Assembly: GCF_001661675.2 (NCBI RefSeq)
Contig: NZ_CP019602.1
Coordinates: 1,079,501-1,143,500 of the forward strand
DNA length: 64,000 bases
Origin: Croceicoccus marinus
GTDB taxonomy: Bacteria > Pseudomonadota > Alphaproteobacteria > Sphingomonadales > Sphingomonadaceae
Direction: 5' to 3'
Within the stretch, counting starts at the first letter, position 1, and the number at the start of each line of letters is the position of its first letter. The translations under genes and the position numbers were made by a program. The notes under the pieces are model-generated. The model made no database searches. It saw only the letters and a list, made by a program, of their open reading frames with translations, and was not told the DNA's origin. Positions 8,640-17,667 of this stretch are shown here, one piece after another.

Positions 8640-10042
8640 GTTTTAAGGGACTGGAGCCGATCAACTATGGCGGACGCGAGGTCTGGCCACTGATCGAGGG
8701 CGGCAAGGGCGTTTCGGCGACCAATCACGCCAGCTCGGGCGCATGGGCCGCGGCGGGCGGCGTCGGCACCGTCAGCGCGGTGAATGCCGACAGCTATGAC
8801 GCCGAGGGCAAGATCGTGCCCCAGCTGTACGAGCAGATGACCCGCAAGGAGCGTCACGAGCAGCTGATCCGCTATGCCATCGACGGCGCGGTGGAGCAGG
8901 TGAAGCGGGCGCATGACATCGCAGGCGGCAACGGCGCGATCAACATCAACGTGCTGTGGGAAATGGGCGGCGCACAGCAGGTGCTGGAAGGCACGCTGGA
9001 GCAGACCAGGGGTCTTGTCACCGGCGTCACCTGCGGTGCGGGCATGCCCTACAAGCTGGCCGAGATCGCGCAGCGCTTCGGGGTGCATTATCTTCCCATC
9101 GTCTCGTCGGCCCGCGCGTTTCGCGCGCTGTGGAAGCGCAGCTATTCCAAGGTGCCCGAACTGATGGCCGCGGTGGTCTATGAAGATCCGTGGCTGGCCG
9201 GCGGCCACAACGGCCTGTCCAATGCCGAGGATCCGCTGAAGCCCGAGGATCCCTATCCGCGCGTGAAGGCGCTGCGCGAGACGATGCGCAAGGAAGGCAT
9301 GTCGGAAGATACCGCCATCGTGATGGCGGGCGGCGTGTGGTTCCTGCGCGAATGGAACGACTGGATCGACAATCCGGAACTGGGCAAGATCGCATTCCAG
9401 TTCGGCACGCGGCCCCTTTTGACGCAGGAAAGCCCGATCCCGCAGGGCTGGAAGGACATGCTGCGCACGCTGGAGCCGGGCGACGTGCTGCTGCACAAGT
9501 TCTCGCCCACCGGTTTCTATTCCTCGGCCGTGCGCAATCCGTTCCTGCGCAACCTGGAACAGCGCAGCGAGCGGCAGATCCCCTATTCGCGGATCGAGGC
9601 GGGTGATCACACCGTCCAGCTCGACGTGGGCGTGAAGGGCAAGAACTTCTGGGTGACGCCGCATGACCGCGAACGCGCCCGCACGTGGGCCGCCGCGGGC
9701 GAGACCACGGCACTGAAGACGCCCGACGACACAGTCGTCTTCGTCACGCCCGAAGAGCATGAGACGATCCGCAAGGACCAGGCCGATTGCATGGGCTGCC
9801 TTTCGCATTGCGCGTTTTCGTCGTGGAAGGACCATGACGACTACACCACGGGGCGCCTGGCCGATCCGCGCAGCTTCTGCATCCAGAAAACGCTGCAGGA
9901 CATCGCCCATGGCGGCGATACGGACGACAATCTGGCCTTTGCGGGCCATGCCGCCTATCGTTTCAAGCAGGACCCGTTCTATTCCAACGGCTATACGCCG
10001 ACGGTAAAGGAACTGGTCGACCGCATCCTGACCGGCGATTGA
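8636..10042 (+). CDS. Nitronate monooxygenase-like FMN oxidoreductase
   Basis: 468 aa, belonging to the 2-nitropropane dioxygenase/nitronate monooxygenase superfamily of TIM-barrel flavoproteins. Barrel features seen: TGVTCGAGMPYKLAEIA, HYLPIVSSARAF and IVMAGGVW, where the glycine-rich loops normally hold FMN phosphate. An unusual feature is a C-terminal cysteine cluster, CMGCLSHC (from nt 9787), with a further Cys in SFCIQKT. Classical nitronate monooxygenases lack this cluster; it could bind a metal or an Fe-S centre. It starts at ATG 8636, overlapping the lipoprotein gene by ATGA, so the two are probably translated together. The true substrate is unknown. Confidence 0.8.
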   Translation: MSFKGLEPINYGGREVWPLIEGGKGVSATNHASSGAWAAAGGVGTVSAVNADSYDAEGKIVPQLYEQMTRKERHEQLIRYAIDGAVEQVKRAHDIAGGNGAININVLWEMGGAQQVLEGTLEQTRGLVTGVTCGAGMPYKLAEIAQRFGVHYLPIVSSARAFRALWKRSYSKVPELMAAVVYEDPWLAGGHNGLSNAEDPLKPEDPYPRVKALRETMRKEGMSEDTAIVMAGGVWFLREWNDWIDNPELGKIAFQFGTRPLLTQESPIPQGWKDMLRTLEPGDVLLHKFSPTGFYSSAVRNPFLRNLEQRSERQIPYSRIEAGDHTVQLDVGVKGKNFWVTPHDRERARTWAAAGETTALKTPDDTVVFVTPEEHETIRKDQADCMGCLSHCAFSSWKDHDDYTTGRLADPRSFCIQKTLQDIAHGGDTDDNLAFAGHAAYRFKQDPFYSNGYTPTVKELVDRILTGD

Positions 10043-10065
10043 TCCGACGAAAGGACCGCGCGCAG

Positions 10066-10470
10066 ATGGGTGAGCAGAAACAGGGCGCCTGTCACTGCGG
10101 CGCGGTCCGGTTCGAGGCGGAGGTCGATCTCGGCTCCGCCCGGCGGTGCGACTGCTCGCTGTGCCGGATGCGCGGGGCCGTGGCCGTAAGTGCGCCGCTG
10201 GAGGGGTTCACCCTTCTGGCGGGCGAGGATGCGCTTCGGCTCTACCGGTTCAACACCGGCACGGCGAAACATTATTTCTGCGGCACCTGCGGCATCTATA
10301 CCCACCACCAGCGGCGGTCGAACCCCGATCAATATGGCGTGAACGTCGCCTGCCTGGACGGCATGAGCCCGTTCGACTTCGCCGAGATCGAGGTTCTGAA
10401 CGGCCGCGCGCATCCGGCCGATACCGGCGCGAACAAGCGTTCGGGCGTGCTTCGCTACACGCCCGACTAG
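10066..10470 (+). CDS. GFA-family (glutathione-dependent formaldehyde-activating-like) protein
   Basis: 134 aa, Mss4-like/GFA fold. The zinc ligands are recognisable as three Cys clusters: CHCG near residue 10, CDCSLC near 30, and CGTCG near 70. The family is named after a Paracoccus enzyme proposed to join formaldehyde and glutathione, but most members have no proven activity. I chose ATG 10066, with AAGGA about 11 nt upstream. A longer TTG start at 10039, overlapping the preceding stop, is possible. It is the last gene of the run that began with prfB, and the hydroxyacid dehydrogenase converges on it 3 nt away. Confidence 0.85.
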   Translation: MGEQKQGACHCGAVRFEAEVDLGSARRCDCSLCRMRGAVAVSAPLEGFTLLAGEDALRLYRFNTGTAKHYFCGTCGIYTHHQRRSNPDQYGVNVACLDGMSPFDFAEIEVLNGRAHPADTGANKRSGVLRYTPD

Positions 10471-10473
10471 GGG

Positions 10474-11490
10474 TCAGGCATAGCCTTCGATGACGCGGTC
10501 GGGCGGACTGTGGCCGTCGGCCCAGCTCTGGATATTGGCCAGGATCTTCATGCCTGCGGCGGTGCGCCCTTCCTCGGTCGCGCTGCCGATGTGGGGCTGG
10601 GTGATCACATAGGGATGCGCGATCAGGCGCGGATCGACGACGGGTTCGTCGGGATAGACGTCGAGCCCGGCCGCCCACAGATGTCCGCTTTCCAGCGCCG
10701 CGATCATCGCTTCCTGATCGATCAGGTCGCCGCGGCCGGTATTCACGATCACCGAGCCCTCCTTCATCAGAGCGATGCGCCGTTCGTCCAGCAGGTGATG
10801 GGTCGCGGCGCTTTTCGGGCAATGCAGAGTGACGATGTCGCTTTGCGCCAGCAGCCCGTCGACGTCGGCGAAATATTCCGCACCGAACATCCGCTCCACC
10901 GATTCGGGCAGGGGGCGGCGGTTGTGATAGACGATCTGCAGGCCGAAGGCGCGCGCGCGGTGCGCCACAGCCTGGCCGATGCGTCCCATGCCGATGATGC
11001 CCAGCGTCTTGCCGCCCAGCGATCGGCCCAGCATCCCCGTCGGACCCCAGCCCCGCCATTCGCCGTGACGCACGATACGCGTGCCCTCACGCATCCGCCG
11101 CATCACGCCGATCATCAGTGCCATGGTCAGGTCGGCGGTATCGTCGGTGAAGACGCCGGGCGTGTTCGTCACCACGACCCGGCGCGCGCGCGCAGCGGCC
11201 AGCGCGATATGGTCGGTCCCCGCGCCGAAACTGGCGATCATGCGAAGGCGCTCGCCCGCGCCTTCGATCATGGCCGCGTCGATCGTGTCGGTCACGGTGG
11301 GCACCAGCACGTCGCAATCGTTCATCACGTCAACCAGCTCGCCGCGCGTGAACGGATGATCGTCATCGTTCAGGCGAACATCGAACAGCTGGCTCATCCG
11401 CTGTTCGATATCCGGCATCAGGCGGCGGGTGACGATGACGCGGGCCTTGCCCTCCACGCGGCGCGACGTTGCTGCCAAGGGTTCGGACAT
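10474..11490 (-). CDS. D-2-hydroxyacid dehydrogenase (glyoxylate/hydroxypyruvate reductase type)
   Basis: NAD(P)-dependent D-isomer 2-hydroxyacid dehydrogenase, 338 aa from ATG 11490. The Rossmann dinucleotide motif is GIIGMGRIGQAVA. The catalytic Arg sits in NTGRGDLIDQ, the Glu in VYPDEPVVD and the His in PHIGSATEEGR, all as expected for the family. Sequence alone does not separate glyoxylate reductase, hydroxypyruvate reductase or a broader 2-ketoacid reductase. An in-frame ATG at 11523 would add 11 residues. I prefer 11490 because a GGCAGG-type ribosome site sits 7 nt before it. The gene is divergent from the SH3-domain gene. Confidence 0.9.
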   Translation of the reverse strand: MSEPLAATSRRVEGKARVIVTRRLMPDIEQRMSQLFDVRLNDDDHPFTRGELVDVMNDCDVLVPTVTDTIDAAMIEGAGERLRMIASFGAGTDHIALAAARARRVVVTNTPGVFTDDTADLTMALMIGVMRRMREGTRIVRHGEWRGWGPTGMLGRSLGGKTLGIIGMGRIGQAVAHRARAFGLQIVYHNRRPLPESVERMFGAEYFADVDGLLAQSDIVTLHCPKSAATHHLLDERRIALMKEGSVIVNTGRGDLIDQEAMIAALESGHLWAAGLDVYPDEPVVDPRLIAHPYVITQPHIGSATEEGRTAAGMKILANIQSWADGHSPPDRVIEGYA

Positions 11491-11635
11491 TGGTGGGCCT
11501 GCCTTCGTATCGCTGTCTGCCATGCATGCGGGCTACGCGGTGCAGGGGCGCACGGTCAACACAAGGATGCGGCGGTTGTGGGCGGCGGCTCTATCACCGC
11601 TTGGCGCGGCAGTTTCGCAAGTCTATGCGAAGGCG

Positions 11636-12154
11636 ATGAAGCTCCGCCGCATCCTTCCTGCCAGCCTGTTGCCTGCGATCCTGCTTGCCGCCTTTTCGCT
11701 TGCGCTTGCTACGGCGGTTCCCGCCATGGCGCAGGACACGGACGAGGTGCCGTACTGGGCGTCGCTGACCACCGACAAGGCCAATATGCGGGTGGGTCCG
11801 GGCGGCAGCTATCAGATCGTGTGGGTCTATCAGCGCAAGGGCTTGCCGTTGAAGGTCGTGCGCCGCCTGTCGGGCTGGCGCCTGGTCGAGGATCCGGACG
11901 GCACGCGCGGCTGGCTGGTCTCGCGCTTCCTCAGCCGCGAGCGGTCCGCGATCGTCACGGGCGACGACAATGTGATGATGCGGGCCAGGCCGGACGAAGG
12001 GTCGCAATTGCTGTGGCAGGTCGAACCGGGCGTGACCGGCTGGCTGGGCGACTGCGCACAGGGCTGGTGCCGATTCGCCGTGGGCGAGCGCGAGGGGCCG
12101 CTGCGCGAGGGCTGGGTTCCGCAGGACCGCCTGTGGGGACCGGGCGAACCCTGA
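11636..12154 (+). CDS. Exported bacterial SH3-domain protein
   Basis: 172 aa. The signal peptide is MKLRR, then a hydrophobic core, ending AMA-QD at about residue 33. The mature part contains two bacterial SH3-like repeats. The first is DKANMRVGPGGSY through WRLVEDPDGTRGWLV; the second begins DNVMMRARPDEGS and ends EGWVPQDRLWG. Such domains usually bind peptidoglycan or partner proteins in the periplasm; no enzymatic domain is attached. Start ATG 11636 follows AAGG closely, and longer in-frame starts would bury the signal peptide. Role unknown. Confidence 0.85.
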   Translation: MKLRRILPASLLPAILLAAFSLALATAVPAMAQDTDEVPYWASLTTDKANMRVGPGGSYQIVWVYQRKGLPLKVVRRLSGWRLVEDPDGTRGWLVSRFLSRERSAIVTGDDNVMMRARPDEGSQLLWQVEPGVTGWLGDCAQGWCRFAVGEREGPLREGWVPQDRLWGPGEP

Positions 12155-12213
12155 TCGACCACGGCCCGCTGATCGACGCCCGCCTGGACGCGCTGTTCGG
12201 CCCGGCCGGCACT

Positions 12214-13032
12214 ATGGGCGAATTCCTGTTTCCCTTTTTGCTGTGCGTGACCGGAGCGCTCGTCGGCAGCTTCGCCGGGGCATCGGCCCTGCGCATCGCG
12301 AGGGGCGACAGCGTGGTGACGGGGCGGTCGCGCTGCGATTCCTGCGGGCGGGTGCTGCATCCGGCCGATCTGGTGCCGATCCTCTCCTTCGTTGCGCTTG
12401 CCGGGCGGTGCCGGACCTGCCGCGCGCCCATCGACCGGCTTCAGCTGCTGGCGGAACTGTCGGGCGCGGTCATCGGCGGGGCGGCATGGCTGTTTATGGC
12501 AGGCCCGCTTCCGGCTGTCCTGGCCGCGCTGTTCGGCTGGCAGTTGCTGGTGCTGGCGCTGTCCGACTGGCGATCGTTCCATCTGCCGCCGGCGGGGATC
12601 GCCGTGCTGGCGGGCAGCGCGCTTGTCCTGCCATTGGTTAAGGCGCTGCAGGGCGGCGCCGTCTTCCCGCTGTTGCTGCAGCAGCTGGCGGGGGCGGGGC
12701 TGGGCTATGTGCTGCTGGCCGCACCGGCGCTGGCCTTTCGCGCGCTGCGGGGGCAGGACGGGATGGGAAGCGCCGATCCGCCGCTGATGGCCGCCATCGG
12801 AGGATGGGCCGGTGTGCTGGGCGTATGTTTTATTGTGTTGCTGGCCGCAGCCATGGGGATCGCGGTAGCACTGGCCATGCGCCTGGCAGGCAGAATCCCC
12901 GATCGGCCCGCATCGCCCGGGGCTAAGGACGAATCCGCGCCCGGTTCCGGCGAAGCGCTGCCGCTGGGCACGCTGCTGTCCTTTGGGGCGATTACCGTCA
13001 CTTTCGCCGGATTTTCGCTGCTGACACCCTAG
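12214..13032 (+). CDS. Type IV prepilin peptidase (A24 family, PilD/GspO type)
   Basis: 272-aa polytopic inner-membrane aspartyl protease that cleaves leader peptides of type IV pilins or type II secretion pseudopilins and N-methylates the new terminus. The N-terminal methyltransferase region retains its zinc cysteines: CDSCG and, about 30 residues on, CRTC. The two catalytic aspartates are in ALSDWRSFHLP and GMGSADPPL, the latter a variant of the GxGD motif. A hydrophilic tail and a final hydrophobic segment follow. No pilin, ATPase or secretin gene is nearby, so the substrate set is elsewhere in the genome. ATG 12214 lacks a clear ribosome site, so the start is moderately uncertain. Confidence 0.85.
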   Translation: MGEFLFPFLLCVTGALVGSFAGASALRIARGDSVVTGRSRCDSCGRVLHPADLVPILSFVALAGRCRTCRAPIDRLQLLAELSGAVIGGAAWLFMAGPLPAVLAALFGWQLLVLALSDWRSFHLPPAGIAVLAGSALVLPLVKALQGGAVFPLLLQQLAGAGLGYVLLAAPALAFRALRGQDGMGSADPPLMAAIGGWAGVLGVCFIVLLAAAMGIAVALAMRLAGRIPDRPASPGAKDESAPGSGEALPLGTLLSFGAITVTFAGFSLLTP

Positions 13033-13160
13033 CTTGCGCGTATAGGAACCGTCAGCCCTCTTGCGCAGCGGCGCGCCGTTGCCTAGGGCGCTCTTCGCGG
13101 GTGCGATGCGCCCGCGCAGCTTGAAGTCCGTTATCCCGGCATGCAGCCAGAGAGGGCCTT

Positions 13161-13535
13161 TTGGTCGACCTGTCACAATATCTGCCGATCTTCATTTTCC
13201 TGGTGATCGCGCTGGGGCTTTCTGCCCTGTTCGTCTTCCTGCCGATGGGCGTGTCGCGCCTGACCGGCTCGCATAATCCCGACGCGGAAAAGCTCTCGGA
13301 GTACGAGTGCGGCTTCCCTGCGTTCGAGGATCCGCGCAGCCAGTTCGATGTGCGATTCTATCTGGTGGCGATCCTGTTCATCATCTTCGATCTTGAGGCG
13401 GCGTTCCTGTTTCCCTGGGCGGTCAGCCTGGACCTGACCGGATGGCCTGGCTGGATCACCATGATGGTGTTCCTGTTCGAACTGATCGTCGGCTTTGCCT
13501 ATGCCTGGAAGAAGGGAGCTCTCGAATGGGAGTGA
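13161..13535 (+). CDS. nuoA: NADH-quinone oxidoreductase subunit A
   Basis: 124-aa membrane subunit of complex I at the junction of the peripheral and membrane arms. Three transmembrane helices are visible. The hallmark loop [20 protein letters not shown] contains the conserved Cys that becomes exposed in the deactive enzyme. The start is TTG 13161, 4 nt after AGAGGG; no in-frame ATG fits. This is the first gene of the nuo operon, so the operon promoter should lie in 13033-13160, though no clear consensus is visible there. It overlaps nuoB by 10 nt. Confidence 0.96.
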   Translation: MVDLSQYLPIFIFLVIALGLSALFVFLPMGVSRLTGSHNPDAEKLSEYECGFPAFEDPRSQFDVRFYLVAILFIIFDLEAAFLFPWAVSLDLTGWPGWITMMVFLFELIVGFAYAWKKGALEWE

Positions 13536-14176
13536 ACGACACCTCCGTCTCGCCCGAAGAGGCTGCGCGCGCCGCGGCCACGACGCCGGCTGCGCCGAAC
13601 CCGCCGGGCACGACCGTATCGGGTGCCGCGCACAACCCCGCGCTGCATCCCGCGGCACAGCCGGGCGAACTGCGCCAGCCGGATTCGGATTACTTCAACG
13701 CGCTGTCGACCGAAGTGAACGACAAGGGCTTCCTGCTGACCAGCACGGAAGAGCTGTTCCAGTGGGCGCGCACCGGTTCGCTGTGGTGGATGACCTTTGG
13801 CCTTGCGTGCTGCGCGGTCGAGATGATCCACGTCAACATGCCGCGCTATGACATGGAGCGTTTCGGCGTCGCGCCGCGCGCTTCGCCGCGCCAGTCCGAC
13901 GTGATGATCGTCGCGGGCACGCTGTGCAACAAGATGGCCCCTGCGCTTCGCAAGGTGTACGACCAGATGTCCGATCCCAAATATGTGATCAGCATGGGGT
14001 CGTGCGCCAATGGCGGCGGCTATTATCACTATTCCTATTCGGTGGTGCGTGGCTGCGACCGGATCGTGCCGGTCGACATCTATGTCCCGGGCTGCCCGCC
14101 CACGGCCGAGGCGCTGCTGTATGGCGTCATGCAGCTTCAGCGCAAGATCCGCCGCGAAGGGACGGTGAAGCGCTGA
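13526..14176 (+). CDS. nuoB: NADH-quinone oxidoreductase subunit B
   Basis: 216-aa peripheral-arm subunit carrying the terminal [4Fe-4S] cluster N2 that reduces ubiquinone. The ligands are all visible: tandem Cys95-Cys96 (GLACCAVEM), Cys160 (MGSCANGGG) and Cys190 (VPGCPP). The first 50 or so residues are a Pro/Ala-rich extension absent from shorter homologues. ATG 13526 follows the strong GAAGGGAG site at 13511 and lies inside the nuoA end. The stop overlaps the nuoC start by one base. Confidence 0.97.
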   Translation: MGVNDTSVSPEEAARAAATTPAAPNPPGTTVSGAAHNPALHPAAQPGELRQPDSDYFNALSTEVNDKGFLLTSTEELFQWARTGSLWWMTFGLACCAVEMIHVNMPRYDMERFGVAPRASPRQSDVMIVAGTLCNKMAPALRKVYDQMSDPKYVISMGSCANGGGYYHYSYSVVRGCDRIVPVDIYVPGCPPTAEALLYGVMQLQRKIRREGTVKR

Positions 14177-15072
14177 TGGCTGTCGTTCATTCCGCTCCGA
14201 AATTCGCGCCGAACACCGGCGTCAGGGACGTGCTCGCCGGGGCGCTCGGCTCCATGCTGGTCAGCGCGCATGAAGAGCATGGCGAGATCTTCCTGGTGGT
14301 CGAGCGTGCGCAGCTGAACGCGGCACTGCGCGTGCTGCGCGATGTGCATGACTATCAGCAGCTGATGGAAATCGCGGGCGTCGACTATCCCTCGCGGCCT
14401 GAGCGGTTCGAGGTTTGCTACTGCCTGCTCTCGCTGACGAAGAACCACCGCATCATCGTCAAGACCAGCACCGACGAGGCCAAGCCGGTGCCGACCGTGA
14501 CCGACATCTGGCCCGTGGCCGGATGGCTGGAACGCGAGGTGTTCGACATGTACGGCGTGCTGTTCGCCGGCAACACCGACCTGCGCCGGATCCTGACCGA
14601 CTATGGCTTCGAAGGGCATCCGTTCCGCAAGGACTTCCCGCTGACGGGCCATGTCGAACTGCGCTATTCCGAGGATGAGAAGCGCGTCGTCTATCAGCCG
14701 GTCGAACTGGCGCAGGATTTCCGCAGCTTTGATTTCATGAGTCCCTGGGAAGGCGCGGACTACGTGCTGCCGGGCGACGAGAAGGCGGCCGAGCATCCCG
14801 CTCCGCCGCCGGTCGACGAACCGAAGACGACCGAAAGCCCCAAGGACACCGGCGCCGGAGCGCGCGCCGATGCCGAGGCCGCGAAGACCCGCAGCGCCGG
14901 CTCGCCCGATCTGGAGGAGGCCGGTCCCGCGACCGACGCGCCCGACCCGACCGAAAGCCGGGAAGGGGAACCGAAGCGCATGGGCCGCACCGCCGACACA
15001 GCAGGCGCGACCGAGGTCGACAAGAGCGATCCCGACGCCGACGCCGAAGGCGAGAAGGGTAAGGACCGATGA
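14176..15072 (+). CDS. nuoC: NADH-quinone oxidoreductase subunit C with long acidic C-terminal tail
   Basis: 298-aa 30-kDa subunit of the complex I peripheral arm. The conserved core (residues 1 to about 199) contains the family signature [12 protein letters not shown] and ends [16 protein letters not shown]. Typical NuoC proteins end near here. This one continues for about 99 residues (200-298, nt 14773-15069) of low-complexity Asp/Glu/Pro/Thr/Ala-rich sequence with no recognisable fold, presumably disordered. ATG 14176 overlaps the nuoB stop (TGATG), and the 3' end overlaps nuoD by 4 nt. Confidence 0.95.
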   Translation: MAVVHSAPKFAPNTGVRDVLAGALGSMLVSAHEEHGEIFLVVERAQLNAALRVLRDVHDYQQLMEIAGVDYPSRPERFEVCYCLLSLTKNHRIIVKTSTDEAKPVPTVTDIWPVAGWLEREVFDMYGVLFAGNTDLRRILTDYGFEGHPFRKDFPLTGHVELRYSEDEKRVVYQPVELAQDFRSFDFMSPWEGADYVLPGDEKAAEHPAPPPVDEPKTTESPKDTGAGARADAEAAKTRSAGSPDLEEAGPATDAPDPTESREGEPKRMGRTADTAGATEVDKSDPDADAEGEKGKDR

Positions 15073-16280
15073 GCCTGCAACTCGAAGAATCGCCGACCAC
15101 CGGCGACGACGTCATCTCGAACTACACGATCAATTTCGGGCCCCAGCACCCGGCGGCGCATGGCGTGCTGCGCATGGTGATGGAGCTGGACGGCGAGATC
15201 ATCGAGCGCGTCGATCCGCATGTCGGCCTGCTTCATCGCGGCACCGAGAAGCTGATCGAGTACAAGACCTATCTGCAGGCTCTGCCCTATTTCGACCGGC
15301 TCGACTATTGCTCGCCGCTGTGCATGGAGCATAGCTATGTGCTGGCGATCGAGAAGCTGCTGAACCTTCAGGTTCCGCTTCGCGCGCAATATCTGCGCGT
15401 GATGTTCGCGGAACTGACGCGCATCTGCAACCACATGCTGAACATCGGTGCGCATGTCATGGACGTTGGCGCGATGACGCCGAACCTGTGGGTGTTCGAA
15501 CTGCGCGAGGACTGCCTCAATTTCTTCGAACGCGCATCGGGCGCGCGCATGCACAGCGCCTGGTTCCGCCCCGGCGGCGTGCACCAGGACGTACCTTTGA
15601 AGCTGCTGACCGACATCGGCGACTGGGTCGACACCCGCCTGCCCGAACTGTTCGGCGACGCGATGAGCCTGGTCACCGACAACCGCATCTTCAAGCAGCG
15701 CAATGTCGACATTGCCGTCGTCAACAAGGACGACGCGGTGAAATGGGGCTTTTCCGGCCCTATGATCCGCGGCAGCGGCATCGCCTGGGACCTGCGCAAG
15801 TCGCAGCCCTATGACGTCTATGACCGCATGGATTTCGAGATTCCCGTCGGTACCAACGGCGATTGTTACGATCGCTTCATGGTGAGGGTGGAAGAAGTCT
15901 ATCAGTCTGTCCGCATCATCAAGCAGTGCCTGGCCGAGATGCCGGACGGGCCGATCGCATCCGAGGATCGCAAGGTCTCTCCGCCCAAGCGCGGCGAGAT
16001 GAAGCAGTCAATGGAAGCGCTGATCCACCACTTCAAGCTCTATACCGAGGGCTTCCACGTGCCCGCGGGCGAGGTCTATGTCGCGACCGAAAGCCCCAAG
16101 GGCGAATTCGGCGTCTATCTGGTCAGCGACGGCAGCAACAAGCCCTATCGCTGCAAGATCCGGCCGACCGCGTTCAGCCATCTTCAGGCGATGGACATGA
16201 TGTGCAAGGGCCACATGCTGCCCGACGCGACCGCCATCCTGGGTGCGATCGACGTGGTGTTCGGGGAGTGCGACCGGTGA
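15069..16280 (+). CDS. nuoD: NADH-quinone oxidoreductase subunit D
   Basis: 403-aa 49-kDa subunit, which together with NuoB forms the quinone-binding pocket. Family signatures: [13 protein letters not shown] at the N-terminus (quinone-site His), [10 protein letters not shown], and a C-terminus ending [12 protein letters not shown]. It is related to the large subunit of [NiFe] hydrogenases but lacks the metal cysteines. Start ATG 15069 overlaps nuoC (ATGA). The stop overlaps the GTG of a small membrane-protein gene rather than nuoE, which is the first interruption of the canonical order. Confidence 0.97.
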   Translation: MSLQLEESPTTGDDVISNYTINFGPQHPAAHGVLRMVMELDGEIIERVDPHVGLLHRGTEKLIEYKTYLQALPYFDRLDYCSPLCMEHSYVLAIEKLLNLQVPLRAQYLRVMFAELTRICNHMLNIGAHVMDVGAMTPNLWVFELREDCLNFFERASGARMHSAWFRPGGVHQDVPLKLLTDIGDWVDTRLPELFGDAMSLVTDNRIFKQRNVDIAVVNKDDAVKWGFSGPMIRGSGIAWDLRKSQPYDVYDRMDFEIPVGTNGDCYDRFMVRVEEVYQSVRIIKQCLAEMPDGPIASEDRKVSPPKRGEMKQSMEALIHHFKLYTEGFHVPAGEVYVATESPKGEFGVYLVSDGSNKPYRCKIRPTAFSHLQAMDMMCKGHMLPDATAILGAIDVVFGECDR

Positions 16281-16489
16281 GGCTGACCCATTCCGAACAG
16301 ATGAGTGTGCTGGCGTCGAGCACGGGGCTGGCCCTGATCGTGCTGTTCTTCGGCGCGCTGATGCTGGGTTACGAGACGAGCGAATGGCTTGCCGAAGTGA
16401 TCGCCTGCGTCGCCGGGTACGAGTTCTTCAGCTTCGGCCACTCGCAATATCGCAGTTGGAAACGCCGCCGCGGAGGTCCGCGTGGCTGA
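16277..16489 (+). CDS. Small membrane protein within the nuo operon
   Basis: 70 aa from GTG 16277, which overlaps the nuoD stop as GTGA; ATG 16301 is a shorter alternative. It has two hydrophobic segments (about residues 14-29 and 36-52) and a strongly basic end, [11 protein letters not shown], so it should sit in the inner membrane with the tail in the cytoplasm. I recognise no domain. Its position suggests a role in complex I assembly or stability, but that is only inference from location. It overlaps the next gene by 8 nt. Confidence 0.7.
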   Translation: MRLTHSEQMSVLASSTGLALIVLFFGALMLGYETSEWLAEVIACVAGYEFFSFGHSQYRSWKRRRGGPRG

Positions 16490-16832
16490 GACCGAGACAA
16501 TGACCAGGCTGGATACTGCAAAGCAGATGATTGCGCATTACAATGCGCAGGACGCCGATTCCTATGTCGCGCTTATGACCGAGGATGCGTGCGAGGCGGC
16601 CTATCGCGGTGCCGTCGTGCGCGACGGCCGCGAAGGCACGCGCGAAGGGCTGAAGGCGATGTTCGCGGAGTTTCCCGAAAACCGCGCCGAGGTGATCGAC
16701 GCGAAGCAGTTCGGCGACACCGTCACCCTGCACGAGCGCGTATGGCGCAGCGCCGATGCGCAGCCTTTCGACGTGCTCGCAGTCTATAGTTTCGAGGGCG
16801 ACAAATGCTCTCGGGTGGAGTTCATCCGCTGA
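16482..16832 (+). CDS. NTF2-like (SnoaL-type) small protein within the nuo operon
   Basis: 116 aa with the pattern of the nuclear transport factor 2-like fold: an N-terminal helix (DTAKQMIAHYNAQDADSYVA), then LMTEDACEAAYRG, then a curved beta sheet ending FDVLAVYSFEGDKCSRVEF. Such folds serve as ligand pockets, isomerases or dimerisation modules. No catalytic residue assignment is possible. The start is GTG 16482 with GGAGG 5 nt upstream, inside the end of the preceding gene. The stop overlaps the nuoE start (TGATG), so it is translated as part of the operon. Confidence 0.8.
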   Translation: MAETETMTRLDTAKQMIAHYNAQDADSYVALMTEDACEAAYRGAVVRDGREGTREGLKAMFAEFPENRAEVIDAKQFGDTVTLHERVWRSADAQPFDVLAVYSFEGDKCSRVEFIR

Positions 16833-17500
16833 TGGCCGACCGTTACATCGAACCCGATACGCCCGAACTGCGCGCCCGCTGGGGCGGCTTTGCCTTCACG
16901 CCCGCGTGGGACGAAAAGGCGAAGGCCGCGATCGCGCGCTATCCCGAGGGGCGGCAGAAATCTGCCGTGATGGCGCTTCTCGACTTCGCCCAGCGCCAGG
17001 TTGGCGAGGATACCGGCACGCAGGGCTGGTTGCCCATCCCGGTGATGGAATATGTCGCGGCCTATCTCGACATGCCGGTGATCCGCGTGGTCGAGGTTGC
17101 GACCTTCTACACCATGTACAATCTGGTGCCGGTCGGGAAATACCATGTGCAGGTCTGCGGCACGACGCCGTGCTGGCTGCGCGGCAGTGACGAGATCATG
17201 GCCCGCTGCAAGGCTCGCGGCATGGCCAAGGGACATACCACCGACGACGGCCTGTGGACCCTGACCGAGGTGGAATGCATGGGCAATTGCGCCAGTGCGC
17301 CCATGGTCCAGATCAACGACGGGAATTACGAGGATCTGACGGCAGAGCGTTTCGACGCGGTGCTCGATGCGCTGGCCAGGGGCGAGACGCCCAAGGAAGG
17401 CACGCAGGATCCCGATCGCCACACGGTCGAGCCCGTTGGCGGCCCGACGACGCTGACCGCGATGGTCGATAGCAACCACGATTACCGGGGAGAATGGTGA
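16832..17500 (+). CDS. nuoE: NADH-quinone oxidoreductase subunit E
   Basis: 222-aa 24-kDa subunit with a thioredoxin-like fold holding the [2Fe-2S] cluster N1a near the FMN. Ligands are Cys109 and Cys114 (CGTTPC), Cys149 and Cys153 (CMGNC). The preceding helical bundle has VVEVATFYTMYNL, typical of the family. ATG 16832 is chosen because it overlaps the upstream stop. The last 40 or so residues form a polar extension. Confidence 0.97.
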   Translation: MADRYIEPDTPELRARWGGFAFTPAWDEKAKAAIARYPEGRQKSAVMALLDFAQRQVGEDTGTQGWLPIPVMEYVAAYLDMPVIRVVEVATFYTMYNLVPVGKYHVQVCGTTPCWLRGSDEIMARCKARGMAKGHTTDDGLWTLTEVECMGNCASAPMVQINDGNYEDLTAERFDAVLDALARGETPKEGTQDPDRHTVEPVGGPTTLTAMVDSNHDYRGEW

Positions 17501-17667
17501 TGGCGACGCTTCAGCAGCGCAATTACCGGTTCGCGGGCGCCGGGTTCCTGTTCGCGGCGGCAATCTTCCTTGCCACGCAGAACAATGCGATGGGCGCGAC
17601 CTTCGCGGCGCTGGGCGCGGTTTTCGTCGCACTCTCGTACAGGAACGGGAAGCAGGATGGCGAGTGA
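17500..17667 (+). CDS. Very small membrane protein between nuoE and nuoF (55 aa)
   Basis: 55 codons from ATG 17500, which overlaps the nuoE stop by one base, to TGA 17665-17667. The product has a short basic N-terminus (MATLQQRNYRF), two closely spaced hydrophobic stretches (about residues 12-25 and 31-46) separated by TQNNA, and a polar tail. It would form a membrane hairpin. No family is recognised. One-base overlaps on both sides make it very likely that the frame is genuinely translated. Confidence 0.65.
   Translation: MATLQQRNYRFAGAGFLFAAAIFLATQNNAMGATFAALGAVFVALSYRNGKQDGE

Noticed and set aside
10510..12213. Very long 5' extension of the prepilin peptidase frame
   Set aside because: The upstream part runs antisense to the dehydrogenase and across the SH3 gene in another frame. 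The peptidase domain begins at about 12214.
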